A stretch of 53,768 nucleotides of DNA. It comes from Skermanella rosea. Its GTDB lineage: Bacteria > Pseudomonadota > Alphaproteobacteria > Azospirillales > Azospirillaceae. The DNA lies in contig NZ_CP086116.1 in the NCBI RefSeq assembly GCF_016806835.2, positions 1 through 53,768 on the forward strand. The letters run 5' to 3'. Below the pieces are notes generated by a model. The model ran no database searches. It was not told the DNA's origin and saw only the letters and a list, made by a program, of their open reading frames with translations. The stretch's first letter is position 1. Each line of letters begins with the position of its first letter. Below are positions 34,223 to 42,842 of this stretch, piece by piece. A program made the position numbers and the translations under genes.

Positions 34223-34865
34223 GCACCATCGACCACCGAACCCTAAAGCGCTCTGGCTCGCTGTCCCTATCCTTCCTGCGCGGCGTTGGCCTGCCGAATA
34301 GCCTGATAGACTACCTGCCCTCGCTGCTGAACCAAACTATCCAGTTCTACTCGGTCTTCATCAGCTACAGCCATGCCGACAAGTCGTTCGCACGACGGCT
34401 GTACAATGAACTCCAAGGACACGGCATTCGCTGCTGGCTCGATGAGCACCAGATGCTCCCCGGCGACGACATGTATGAGCGGATCGATCACGGTATCCGC
34501 CTATGGGACAAAATCCTGCTGTGCTGTTCCAGAAATTCATTGACGAGCTGGTGGGTGGACAACGAGATCGACAGCGCTTTCGAAAAGGAGCGTCAACTCA
34601 TGAAGGAGCGAGGCCGAAAAGTGCTTGCTGTGATCCCGCTCAATCTCGACGGCTTCTTATTCGACCAGGAATGGAAGAGTAGCAAGGCACGACAACTCCG
34701 GACTCGGTTGGCCGGTGATTTCACCGGCTGGGAAAAGGACAACGCCAAGTTCGAGGTCGAATTTGAGAAGGTCTTTCGGGCGCTGCGGGCCGACGAAGGA
34801 GGACGGGAGACGCCGCCACCTTCCAGGCTGTGAAATCCGTCGAATACCCGACGTAACCCCGACCA

Positions 34866-34896
34866 CCTGTCCGAAATCCACCGTGTTTCGGACAGG
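34866..34896. repeat. Dyad related to the end of the 132-bp repeats
   Basis: CCTGTCCGAAA and TTTCGGACAGG (11-bp arms, 9-nt spacer). Its spacer and right arm read CCACCGTGTTTCGGACA, almost the terminal motif of both 132-bp repeats (CCACCGTTTTCGGACA). It lies 33 bp after the TIR gene, closing the third boundary of the island. 34897-35074 holds the leader of the next gene and nothing else I can support. Confidence 0.6.
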
Positions 34897-35074
34897 GCTG
34901 ATCAGAGTGGTCCGGTAACGACGATGTTGTGCAATCTCGCCAAATTTGCCGCGCGCCGCCCCCTTTGGAACCGCCACCGTCCCATCCTCAAGCACAGTGC
35001 GCCACAGCGCACGCCCGGACGTGCAATTGGTCCGCCATACTGAGCGTCGGATTAGACATCCGCGGAGGCGAACC

Positions 35075-36187
35075 ATGCGGCGACATCACCTGATCCTCCT
35101 AGGCACCCTCGCCCTCGTTCCTGGCACGGCGCTCGCCGTCCCGGCCTATACCATCACCGACCTCGGCACTCTCGGCGGGGACTTCAGCTCCGGCTCTGAT
35201 ATCAATGCCAACGGCCAAGTGACGGGAGACAGCGGCACCGCAGACGGCGTCCCCCATGCGTTCCTTTGGGATCCCGTGACGGGCATGCGCGGCCTCGGCA
35301 CGCTCGGGGAAAATTACAGCTCGGGCACTGGCATCAACGCCAGAGGGCAGGTGACGGGGGGAAGCACGGTCGCGGACGGCACCAACCACGCATTCCTGTG
35401 GGACCCAGTGAACGGAATGCAAGACCTCGGTACTCTTGGCGGGGCAGGCAGTACAGCCGCCGACATCAACGACATCGGACAAGTGACGGGACAGAGTCAG
35501 AACTCGAACGACCTGTCCGTCACATTCCTGTGGGCCCCGGAAGCCGGAATGCAGGATCTCGGCACACTCGGCGGGGGATACAGCTTCGGCTCGGCAATCA
35601 ATCCCGAGGGCTTGATCACCGGGTCGAGCGAAACCTCGGACGGCGTCCTTCCCCATGCATTCCTGTGGAGCCCGGACAACGGCATGCGGGACCTCGGTAC
35701 GCTTGCGCCCTTTCCGTCCTCCAGCACCGGCTACGGCATCAATGCCATCGGTCAGGTAACGGGAGAAACCGAAACGGTCGAGGTTCCGCGCAGGGCCTTT
35801 CTCTGGGATCAGGTCAGCGGCATGAGAGAACTCGGCACGCTCGGCGGCCGAGAGAGTGCTGGTTTCGACATCAACGCCGCCGGCCAGATCACGGGCACCA
35901 GCGACCCAGCGGACGGAACTACGCGTGCCTTCCTGTGGGATCCGGTGTTCGGCATGCTCGATCTGAACGATCTTATTCTACCGGGTCTGGGATGGGACGT
36001 TCTGGAAGAGGCACGCGCGATCAACGATGCCGGGCAGATCACCGGCTATGGCTTCATCGGCGGTCAACAGCATGCCTTCCTGCTCACGCCGGTCACGGTC
36101 GCGGAAATCCCGGAACCGGAGACGCTGGCACTGATCGTCGTCGGTGGCATTGTGCTGGGCTTGGGACGGCATCGCAGACGCCAATAG
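35075..36187 (+). CDS. Exported HAF-repeat PEP-CTERM protein, 370 aa
   Basis: GGAGG 6 nt before the ATG at 35075 decides the start. A signal peptide (MRRHHLILLGTLALVPGTALA) precedes six to seven repeats built on DLGTLGG...INA.GQVTG...HAFLWDP..GM (HAF repeats), probably a beta-propeller. The C-terminus is a sorting signal: EIPEPETLALIVVGGIVLGLGRHRRRQ (PEP motif, membrane helix, Arg cluster), which is normally processed by an exosortase encoded on the chromosome. It is presumably a cell-surface or exopolysaccharide-associated protein. No exosortase is on this plasmid. A terminator follows at 36306. Confidence 0.9.
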   Translation: MRRHHLILLGTLALVPGTALAVPAYTITDLGTLGGDFSSGSDINANGQVTGDSGTADGVPHAFLWDPVTGMRGLGTLGENYSSGTGINARGQVTGGSTVADGTNHAFLWDPVNGMQDLGTLGGAGSTAADINDIGQVTGQSQNSNDLSVTFLWAPEAGMQDLGTLGGGYSFGSAINPEGLITGSSETSDGVLPHAFLWSPDNGMRDLGTLAPFPSSSTGYGINAIGQVTGETETVEVPRRAFLWDQVSGMRELGTLGGRESAGFDINAAGQITGTSDPADGTTRAFLWDPVFGMLDLNDLILPGLGWDVLEEARAINDAGQITGYGFIGGQQHAFLLTPVTVAEIPEPETLALIVVGGIVLGLGRHRRRQ

Positions 36188-36305
36188 GACGTAGTTGCCC
36201 ATAGGGACGGCAGGGCTTAAGAAAATGCCACTACCCGACAAGGAGATTGACGGCATGAGCAGGTAGGTGTTATTTGACACCTTGGGCGCGAGATGCGCCT
36301 TTTCG

Positions 36306-36340
36306 AAACCGCCCGGTGAAGCCGCGGCGGTTTTTTTATT
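36306..36340 (+). terminator. Rho-independent terminator after the PEP-CTERM gene
   Basis: AAACCGCC (36306-36313) pairs with GGCGGTTT (36326-36333) over a 12-nt loop and runs into seven T. It separates the HAF-repeat gene from the replication region. Confidence 0.85.
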
Positions 36341-36362
36341 GCCGATCTCTCTGGAGTCAAAA

Positions 36363-36608
36363 ATGACCGAGCCATTCACGATCGGGTGCCGCCCGGTCGA
36401 CCCCGACTTGATCGCGCCGGCCGCCGTCGCGGTCATTCTCGGCATCAGCACCACGGCGCTTACGAAGCTGGTCAACCGCGGCGAGGTCCCGCCGCCTTTC
36501 AAGTACGGCGCCCGGTGCGTCTTATGGAGCCGGCGCGAGATCCAACTGCTCGCCTATGAACGCGAGGCGGCGGCTCGGCGGACGAGCCGGATCCAGCCGG
36601 CGGCCTGA
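36363..36608 (+). CDS. AlpA/excisionase-type helix-turn-helix protein, 81 aa
   Basis: The ATG at 36363 has TGGAG 7 nt upstream. The protein contains the winged-HTH pattern IAPAAVAVILGISTTALTKLVNRGEVPPPFKYGARCVLWSRREIQLL, typical of AlpA/HTH_17 regulators and small excisionases (aromatic and Arg contacts before the final helix). It is the first gene of the replication cluster and probably regulates it. Confidence 0.75.
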   Translation: MTEPFTIGCRPVDPDLIAPAAVAVILGISTTALTKLVNRGEVPPPFKYGARCVLWSRREIQLLAYEREAAARRTSRIQPAA

Positions 36609-36616
36609 GGCTCGTT

Positions 36617-36979
36617 ATGCCGCTCGACCGCGCGAACTCCGACCGGCTGGTCAAGCTGCTCGGCATGCTCGGCTCAGACCATGCCGGCGAGGTGGCGAAC
36701 GCCGGCGCTGCGGCTCACCGCCTCCTCCAGTCCGCCGGCCTGACCTGGGCAGAGGTCATCGTTCGCCCGGTCGAGTCGGGGCCGAAAACCTGGCGTGAGC
36801 CAGCTGACTGGCGTGGCGCCGTCAGCATCTGCCTGGGGATGCCCGGCGCGCCCCTGTCAGAATGGGATCGGAGCTTTCTCTTTGAGATCGCCGGCTGGAC
36901 AGCGATTTCGGCCAGGCAGAAGGCTCAGGTCGATCGCATCGTCACGGCGTGCCGCCTGCACGCGCGCATGGCCGCATGA
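36617..36979 (+). CDS. Hypothetical replication-cluster protein, 120 aa
   Basis: MPLDRANSDRLVKLLGMLGSDHAGEVANAGAAAHRLLQSAGLTWAEVI matches a pattern often seen in alphaproteobacterial phages and plasmids (helical, about 120 residues, LGMLGSDHAGE..NA..AA), with no known activity. It follows the HTH gene by 8 nt, so the two form an operon. The stretch 36980-37294 after it has no gene; it holds AT/GC-mixed sequence that could contain a promoter for the primase operon. Confidence 0.6.
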   Translation: MPLDRANSDRLVKLLGMLGSDHAGEVANAGAAAHRLLQSAGLTWAEVIVRPVESGPKTWREPADWRGAVSICLGMPGAPLSEWDRSFLFEIAGWTAISARQKAQVDRIVTACRLHARMAA

Positions 36980-37294
36980 GGCCCGCGACTTGGCTCTGGC
37001 GTCAATTTTTCTCTCGATCCGTGAAAACGCTTGCGCGAAATCCGTCGATAACTCAAACTCGGAAATGAGAAAGGGGCCAAGGACGCCACATCCTCGACCC
37101 CTCCCTTCAACCCGCTGCCGGTCCCCCCAGTTCATCACACCAAAGGACCGTCAGCATACAAGCCGTTCGCAGGATGTCCCGCTTCACCCGGCACGACGTA
37201 AATGTAACCTTGACCGACTCCAAAATCAATCGGATTGGTCTTTTTTGCGTTGGGGGAAATGGGGCACACGGCGAAACGGCGGAGGTCCATTGCT

Positions 37295-37606
37295 ATGCCG
37301 CTGGTCGATGTCGTTCTCGACGCCGCCGCTGACACCCGGATTCCATCCACGGGTATCAACTCCCTCGCACTCCTTGCACAGTATGCTGATGCCAACGGCA
37401 TCGTCGGCCCCGACGAAGAGGGGCGATCCCTGGCCGATCCGCGCAACGTCGCGGCCCATCTCGGAGCAGGTGCATCGACCGTGACGCGGGCGTTCGGCAT
37501 GCTCGAGCAGCTCGGCTACATCCGTTGGACGAGATCCTGGAAATCTGGTCCGCATAATCGACCGGGCTCCGTCCAGATAATTCAATCGCGCTCAGTCGCC
37601 GCCTAG
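37295..37606 (+). CDS. Winged-helix DNA-binding protein, 103 aa
   Basis: The core (INSLALLAQYADANGIVGPDEEGRSLADPRNVAAHLGAGASTVTRAFGMLEQLGYIRWTR) is a MarR/GntR-style winged helix, with the recognition helix at ASTVTRAFGMLEQLG. GGAGG lies 11 nt upstream of ATG-37295, a long spacing. It lies 12 nt before the primase gene, in the place of a replication regulator or origin-binding accessory protein. The role is inferred. Confidence 0.7.
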   Translation: MPLVDVVLDAAADTRIPSTGINSLALLAQYADANGIVGPDEEGRSLADPRNVAAHLGAGASTVTRAFGMLEQLGYIRWTRSWKSGPHNRPGSVQIIQSRSVAA

Positions 37607-37618
37607 CGCGAGCGCCAC

Positions 37619-40600
37619 ATGGAGCCCACCACAAACCGCCGCCCGAATGGGCGGGCGGGCAGCGGACACGCGCGCGTAGACCAACCGCCCGACTCCGTGA
37701 CCGTCCTGCGGACCTTCGGGCCGTTGGCGACTAAGCGCATCCGGTTCAACAAACCAACCGGGAGCTACAAGTTCGAGAACTACGGCCGCGCCGCCAAGTT
37801 CTCGATTGCCGAGCACCCTGTCGCGGACATCCATGACCTGGCGCAGCTACTGGAAGCGACCGCCCAGGACCCCCAGTCCTTCGTGGTTCGCGGCAAGCCG
37901 GCCGAAGGGATCGATCGCCAGTGCGCCCAGCGCCGGCTGTATCCTCGGAAGAACAAGGCCACAGGCGAGATCGAGCCGGCGACGCTGGAGCCCGCCGACC
38001 GGCATTGGCTGTTGCTCGACGTGGACGGCATCCCCTGCCCCGACACCATCGACCCGATCCATGAACCCGAGGCTGTGGTCGAGCATGTCGTCAGCCTGCT
38101 GCCGCCGGAGTTCGACGGCGTCACGTGCTGGTGGGCTTTCACCTCTGGCCACGGCATCAAGCCGGGCATCCGCCTGCGCCTGGGGTTCTGGTCGAGCCGC
38201 AAGCTCGGCACCGAGCAGCTGAAAGCCTGGCTGGGCGAGATGGTCACTGCCGAGGACGGCAGCACCGTGAAACGCTGGCCGGTGGACTGCTCCATCTTCG
38301 TCCCGACCCAGCCGAACTACATCGCCAAGCCGATCTTCGAAGGCGCCTACGACCCCGTGCCCCACAGGTCCGGCCTGTGGGTTGGCCACTCCAACGAGTT
38401 CGACCCGCCCCAGATCAACCTTTCCAAGCCGGTCATCGCCCGGTCGGCCGCCCCTCAGATGGCCGGGCTCGGGTATGACAGCTACCGCACCCTGATCGGT
38501 GACCATAGCGGCATGGGCTTCTATGAGCCGATCAAGAAGGCCGTAGCCGCCTACATCCGCCGGCATGGCTCGGCCGCCGACACGACCTGGCTGCGCGCCG
38601 ACCTGGAAGCTGTGATCCGTGATCGCGGCCATACCCGCGACCACCAGTACGTCGAGGACAGGGTCCGCGACCTGGACGGCCTGATCGAACGCATCCGCGG
38701 TTTCCAGGCGGCCGACGAAGCGCGCCAGAAAGAGGTTGCCCCTTTCGCCTTGCCGCGCGGAGCCATAGCCGACGTTGAGCCGTACTGGGTGACCGATCCG
38801 CGCTCCGTCAGCGACGTCCGCAAGTCCCTGAACGACGTCATCCGCGAGAAGGGACATATTGCTGTCAAGCTCACCCCCGGCACCGGCAAGTCCACCGCCG
38901 AGGGTGAGCTGGCCATGCAGGCCGAGGAAGGCTGGACCCTCCACATGTACCCCAACCACGAAGTCGCCGCCGCGTTCGTGACGGAGATCCAGGCGAAGGG
39001 CGGCGTCGCCTTCCACCTGACCGGCCGCGGGTACGAGGACGCCAAAGGCCTGATGTGCGTCGAGAACACGCTAGCCGAACTGGCGCACAAGGCCCGGTTG
39101 AATGTCAGAGAGGAGGTCTGCGCCTACTGCCCCAAGGCGTTCGGCTGCCGGTACCTGGGCCTGCTGATGGATGTCGAGTCGGCCCTGGCGACCGCCCCGA
39201 CCGGCGTCCTGGTCGCCGTCCACAACTACTTCTCCCAGAGCATGGCCCGTGAGGTCGATAGCTCCAAGTTCCACCGCGTCGTGGTGGACGAGCGGATCGA
39301 CATCGGGTTCGACCTGCCGGTGCCGCTGGATCGGTTGGAAGAGGAAATGGCCGACGCCATCACCGCCCGGCGGATTAAGGAAGCGTTCAACAGCGAAGGC
39401 TGGCTCGACCTGACCGGGTTCGATGCCGACGACCTGGAAGAGCGGGCCGAGGTCGAAGGGCGCAGCGCCAAGCTGGTGATGAACCCGGAATGGAGCTGGC
39501 CGCAGCGGATCGAGGCGATCCGCCAGCACGCAGAGCGCCGGGGTGCTGACCTGCGCTGGAAGTTCCAGAAGCTGCTCGAAACCATGGCTTGGGAAATACG
39601 CCAGGGCCGGAAGTTCTCCAACCAGATTGTGCTGACTCATGCCGAGAAGCAGCGGGACGGCACCCATCGCGCCGTGACTCACGTCTTTGGCAAGAAGGAG
39701 ATCGCCGCGAAGCTGGCCGGGCTCGATGTCCACTACCTTGACGGCACCATGGACGAGTTGCAGGCCCGCGCGCTGCTGGGCGCCCAGGCCCGGTACTTCG
39801 CCTTGGACGCGGAGCGGAATCTGCACGTCACCCAGGTGACCGACGCCAAGTTCTCGAAGAACCACCTTCTACACCGGCCGGAAGCGGAGCAGAACCGTCA
39901 TAAGGTCTACCAGTTCCTGGAAGCCCTCAGCCGAAATCATCGCCGCATCCTGGTCGGCCTGCCCAAGGAATGCCGCGACGTGATGGAAGACGAGTGGCTG
40001 ACCCTGGTCGACACCATGGACCGCCCGCCGATCGTCCGGTTCATGCACTTCAACAAGTCGCGCAGCTCGAACCGCTTCAAGAGCTTCGATGCCGTGGTGG
40101 TGGTCGGCCGCGAGGAACCGGCCGTTCGCGCCGTCGAGGCCGTGGCCCGCAAGCTGTTTCCCGACCAGCCCATCATCCCCATCGCCTCGACGGAGAAGGA
40201 CGGCGAGTTCGGCCCACAGTGGCCGAGCAGGGCGCAGGGCTACACGATGCGCGACGGGCGCCGGGTCGGCGTCGAGGTCAACTACCACCCCTGCCCGCTG
40301 TGCCAGTCCGTCCTTCAGCAGATCCGGGAAGGCGAGATCGTCCAGCTGGTAGACCGGCTTCGGCCGGTGAACCGGGCCGACCAGCCGGCCGCCTACCTGC
40401 TGACCAACATTCCCACCGAACTGGTGGTCGATCGCCTGGTGGCCTGGCGCGACCTGGTCGCAGAGACGTGCGAGCTGACCTGGTGGCAGAAGGCCCTGAC
40501 CGCCGGCCATGGCGTGGCCCCCCTGACGCCGGGGTGGTTGGTTGGCGCCGGCATCTTCGCGAACGCGGAGGCAGCAAAAAAGGCGGTAGCCAGGCTGCTG

Positions 40601-41113
40601 GAAAAAACGGGACACCAGCCATTGAAGAATAATTCTTATATGGCTGGTGTCCCCTTTTTCAAAACCACCCCTTACCGGCGGCAGGGCCAGCGCGGGCATG
40701 CCAGCATGGCCCTGGTTGCCCCCGGGGTTGCCAACCCCGCTGACCTCCTGGCACGGCATGTAGGGCCGCTGAAGCTGTTCGATGGGCTGGAGGTTCTGGA
40801 TCCGAAAGTTCAGACGGCGGCAGTGATCGAAATCGATCCTGCAGCCTTTGAACCCGACGAACCTGCTCTCGCGGAATTGGCCGCCGCCGGCCAGCCGGTC
40901 AAGCTGGACACGGAAGCTGGAGTAACCGCGCTGCGCGAACGCTTAACCTGGATCGAGGCCATCAACGCAGCGACGGGCGGAAGACTTCCTGGCGCTTTCT
41001 GGTCATCTTTCGCCGACGATGTCACGGCGACAAACGTTCAGAGGAGAAAATTAGAAGAGTATGATAAAGTAATACGAACAAAAAACTTACATTATCAGGA
41101 GTCATCGCTATGA
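37619..41113 (+). CDS. AEP-type primase / P-loop helicase-like replication protein, 1164 aa
   Basis: Probable plasmid replication protein. The N-terminal third shows the archaeo-eukaryotic primase signature: LLLDVDG (D134, D136), SGH (S176, H178) and PVDCS (D223), followed by PNYIAKPIFEGAYDPVPHRSGL. A P-loop domain follows (LTPGTGKSTAEGE, K424), then a Cys cluster (CAYCPKAFGCRYL, possible metal site), a Walker B-like VVVDERID and a helicase-like VVVVGREEP block. The fused primase plus NTPase layout is common in plasmid and phage replication proteins. A strong hairpin (40601-40660) lies in the coding sequence, and the last 25 codons are AT-rich. Its stop overlaps the next gene (ATGA). Confidence 0.8.
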   Translation: MEPTTNRRPNGRAGSGHARVDQPPDSVTVLRTFGPLATKRIRFNKPTGSYKFENYGRAAKFSIAEHPVADIHDLAQLLEATAQDPQSFVVRGKPAEGIDRQCAQRRLYPRKNKATGEIEPATLEPADRHWLLLDVDGIPCPDTIDPIHEPEAVVEHVVSLLPPEFDGVTCWWAFTSGHGIKPGIRLRLGFWSSRKLGTEQLKAWLGEMVTAEDGSTVKRWPVDCSIFVPTQPNYIAKPIFEGAYDPVPHRSGLWVGHSNEFDPPQINLSKPVIARSAAPQMAGLGYDSYRTLIGDHSGMGFYEPIKKAVAAYIRRHGSAADTTWLRADLEAVIRDRGHTRDHQYVEDRVRDLDGLIERIRGFQAADEARQKEVAPFALPRGAIADVEPYWVTDPRSVSDVRKSLNDVIREKGHIAVKLTPGTGKSTAEGELAMQAEEGWTLHMYPNHEVAAAFVTEIQAKGGVAFHLTGRGYEDAKGLMCVENTLAELAHKARLNVREEVCAYCPKAFGCRYLGLLMDVESALATAPTGVLVAVHNYFSQSMAREVDSSKFHRVVVDERIDIGFDLPVPLDRLEEEMADAITARRIKEAFNSEGWLDLTGFDADDLEERAEVEGRSAKLVMNPEWSWPQRIEAIRQHAERRGADLRWKFQKLLETMAWEIRQGRKFSNQIVLTHAEKQRDGTHRAVTHVFGKKEIAAKLAGLDVHYLDGTMDELQARALLGAQARYFALDAERNLHVTQVTDAKFSKNHLLHRPEAEQNRHKVYQFLEALSRNHRRILVGLPKECRDVMEDEWLTLVDTMDRPPIVRFMHFNKSRSSNRFKSFDAVVVVGREEPAVRAVEAVARKLFPDQPIIPIASTEKDGEFGPQWPSRAQGYTMRDGRRVGVEVNYHPCPLCQSVLQQIREGEIVQLVDRLRPVNRADQPAAYLLTNIPTELVVDRLVAWRDLVAETCELTWWQKALTAGHGVAPLTPGWLVGAGIFANAEAAKKAVARLLEKTGHQPLKNNSYMAGVPFFKTTPYRRQGQRGHASMALVAPGVANPADLLARHVGPLKLFDGLEVLDPKVQTAAVIEIDPAAFEPDEPALAELAAAGQPVKLDTEAGVTALRERLTWIEAINAATGGRLPGAFWSSFADDVTATNVQRRKLEEYDKVIRTKNLHYQESSL
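40601..40660. other. Large palindrome inside the primase gene
   Basis: Arms GGGACACCAGCCAT (40609-40622) and ATGGCTGGTGTCCC (40640-40653) are perfect. Inside, AAGAAT and ATTCTT pair around a single base, and outside A6 faces T5. The resulting near-perfect hairpin of about 60 bases ends in a T run on both strands, so it could terminate transcription in either direction. It may instead serve as a single-strand initiation site for the primase encoded around it. Confidence 0.8.
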
Positions 41114-41346
41114 AAGGTCTTATATTATCGGATGAAGATGCGTCGAATAATCTTGATTATACTTCTCTGTCGCCCGAGGAGTATATGAACAAGCAGTTCG
41201 GGCGAGGGGCCTGGGCTTATGACCCGCTGGACGATCTTTTTATCGTGCCCGATCCCGATTACGCCGGGCCGGGCCGCGGCTTCGTGCTGGTCGACCGCGC
41301 CCGCCAGCGGAAGACGGCGAAGATCCCAACGAATTTCATCAACTAG
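41110..41346 (+). CDS. Small protein coupled to the primase, 78 aa
   Basis: It overlaps the primase stop by 4 nt and has AGGAG 8 nt upstream. It begins MKGLILSDEDASNNLDYTSLSPEEYMNKQFGRGAWAYDPLDDLFIVPDPDYAGPGRG and is acidic and tyrosine-rich; no family is recognised. Tight coupling suggests a replication accessory or copy-control role, which is inference. Confidence 0.6.
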   Translation: MKGLILSDEDASNNLDYTSLSPEEYMNKQFGRGAWAYDPLDDLFIVPDPDYAGPGRGFVLVDRARQRKTAKIPTNFIN

Positions 41347-41398
41347 TCCGGCCTCCCGCCGGCTCATCGCGGTTCATCACCACTTGAAAGAATAGATA

Positions 41399-41878
41399 AT
41401 GCCGAAAATGCGGCCAATGCTGAGCCCTGCCGATCTCCATCCTGCAAACAGGACGCCCCCGCACCTGCTGGCCAAAGCGTGGGAAGTCAAATGGCAGATG
41501 GTTGGGCCGGGTGATGATCTGCCTCCTGCGCCGGTCAACAGCGCCGCTGTGCTGATTGCGGCCGATGATCCGCAGGGTCTGGGTCACGGAACCGGCCCTG
41601 GTGGCTTTTCCGAGGAGCTGATCGGCTACGTTAGGTCCGCGGTCATGATCATCGTCGTGTCCGGTCCCGGGAGCGGTTTTTTTCACACCTCCTTGATCGC
41701 TAAAGCCCGGAAGTACAAACGGTGCGCCATCCTGATCTCCTCGAACGTTCGATACCATAACGAGTGGTCTGACATCGTGCGTCGTGAAGCGCCCAACGCC
41801 TTAATCGCCGAACACGATCCAATCCGTAATTTTTGGATCGTGAACGAACCTCAGGCCCTGCCGGAATCCGAATGGTAG
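41399..41878 (+). CDS. Hypothetical protein, 159 aa
   Basis: Begins MPKMRPMLSPADLHPANRTPPHLL. The central part alternates hydrophobic strands with a DPQGLGHGTGPGGFSEEL loop, then VRSAVMIIVVSGPGSGFFHTSLIAKARKYKRCAILISSN, which looks like a Rossmann-type or P-loop-like alpha/beta domain without a proper GKS/T. The ribosome binding site is weak. It follows the replication genes on the same strand. The family is not recognised. Confidence 0.5.
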   Translation: MPKMRPMLSPADLHPANRTPPHLLAKAWEVKWQMVGPGDDLPPAPVNSAAVLIAADDPQGLGHGTGPGGFSEELIGYVRSAVMIIVVSGPGSGFFHTSLIAKARKYKRCAILISSNVRYHNEWSDIVRREAPNALIAEHDPIRNFWIVNEPQALPESEW

Positions 41879-41939
41879 CGCGGCACGGCTCTGACATGAC
41901 GGTGGCACCAACCAGCCCTTGGCTTCCTTCCCCGAAATC

Positions 41940-42051
41940 TATGTAAACAGAAAGTTTGCATAAACTAGGTATATAAGTGTATATATAGATTATTGATCTG
42001 ATTTTCATCCCATGATAAAGATCATTTCTACGGAATTATAAAGGTGTCGCT
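41940..42051. other. AT-rich island between the replication and phage-type genes
   Basis: ATGTAAACAGAAAGTTTGCA and the alternating TATATAAGTGTATATATAG tract make this about the most AT-rich stretch on the plasmid. It holds no gene and may be a promoter region or the DNA-unwinding element of the replication origin. No DnaA box or iteron array was recognised. Confidence 0.35.
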
Positions 42052-42258
42052 ATGGTCGATACTTTATCCTTGACGGATTTACCGCATGCACTGCGTAAAA
42101 TTACTGCTAAGTGCGCGCCTTATCACCTACTCTACCGCATAGCCCTGAACGGAGACTTTCCAACGGAGCGCACGGCGACCGGCCGGTGGCGTATCCGGTG
42201 TGAGGACGTGCCGGGCATCGCGGCGAAGTTGGCCATCAATAGCGGGGAACGGAAATGA
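42052..42258 (+). CDS. Excisionase/AlpA-like small DNA-binding protein, 68 aa
   Basis: The segment APYHLLYRIALNGDFPTERTATGRWRIRCEDVPGIAAKLAI has the helix, wing and final helix pattern of MerR-like/excisionase HTH proteins. AAGGTG precedes the ATG. It overlaps the scaffold-like gene (ATGA), so both are transcribed together. Probable regulator; the role is inferred. Confidence 0.6.
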   Translation: MVDTLSLTDLPHALRKITAKCAPYHLLYRIALNGDFPTERTATGRWRIRCEDVPGIAAKLAINSGERK

Positions 42259-42842
42259 GCGACGGTCAAATCGAGCGGCTTCAGGAAGAAAATTCGGCTC
42301 TGAGGGCGGAAAACAATGGTCTGCGCGGGCAACTGGCCCAGGTCGAGGCTCGCGCTGAGACGGTCGAGAAATCGAACAAGAAGCTCGTTTCCGAGCGGGA
42401 CGAGGCGATCACAAAATACCGACGGGGTATCGCGCACAACGAATTCAGTCGCCTCGCGCTGGCTGCCGGTATTGTTCCCGACGCCCTGGGTGACTTCCTC
42501 GCCCGGGTCGACGCGGCCGGGTGGACCGTGGACGAAGTAGACGATCTGGCGCTGGTAGACTCCAAGACCGGAAAGAGCAGACGAAGCGACTACGGCGGCG
42601 CCACGACGCCCACAGAATGGGTCGAAGAGCTGAAGCGGACGACCGGTCGGCACCTTTTCCAGGGGACCGGCGTCCGGACCAACACTGGCGGCGGTTTCGA
42701 ATCTTCAACCGGTCGTAACCCCTGGGCAAAAGAGACGTGGGACGACACCGCGCAGGCCCTCGCCTACCGTGCCGACCCCGCGAAGGCCGAGGCAATGGCG
42801 AAGGTCGCAGGGTCCCGCATTGGCGCGCTGAAGCCGGCATAG
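42255..42842 (+). CDS. Phage scaffold/structural-type coiled-coil protein, 195 aa
   Basis: The N-terminal 55 residues are a long heptad-rich coiled coil (IERLQEENSALRAENNGLRGQLAQVEARAETVEKSNKKL). A central helical domain (LALAAGIVPDALGDFLARVDAAGW) and a C-terminal block (GRNPWAKETWDDTAQALAYRADPAKAEAMAKVAG) follow. The latter resembles the NP(F/W)xKxTWNLTxQ motif in proteins encoded before phage major capsid genes. No capsid gene follows; the gene appears to be a phage relic retained on the plasmid. Confidence 0.6.
   Translation: MSDGQIERLQEENSALRAENNGLRGQLAQVEARAETVEKSNKKLVSERDEAITKYRRGIAHNEFSRLALAAGIVPDALGDFLARVDAAGWTVDEVDDLALVDSKTGKSRRSDYGGATTPTEWVEELKRTTGRHLFQGTGVRTNTGGGFESSTGRNPWAKETWDDTAQALAYRADPAKAEAMAKVAGSRIGALKPA

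Larger units (their letters stand above)
31077..34833 (+). pseudogene. Pentapeptide-repeat / TIR-domain fusion gene, interrupted by two IS256-family elements
   Basis: Three exon-like pieces (31077-31447, 32778-32835, 34231-34833) rejoin in frame once each insertion and one target copy are removed, giving 343 residues (1032 nt). Residues about 30-125 are pentapeptide repeats ([19 protein letters not shown]). The rejoined linker reads [14 protein letters not shown] and [18 protein letters not shown], the connector known from pentapeptide-TIR proteins. The TIR domain follows ([40 protein letters not shown] with the conserved Glu of NADase TIRs). TIR proteins of this kind are presumed NAD-consuming immune effectors. 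The gene is dead as it stands, with the TIR part separated from its start. Confidence 0.9.

Noticed and set aside
41399-41878. A P-loop NTPase call for the 159-aa protein
   Set aside because: The GPGSGFFHTS stretch lacks the GKS/T lysine of Walker A, and no Walker B is visible.
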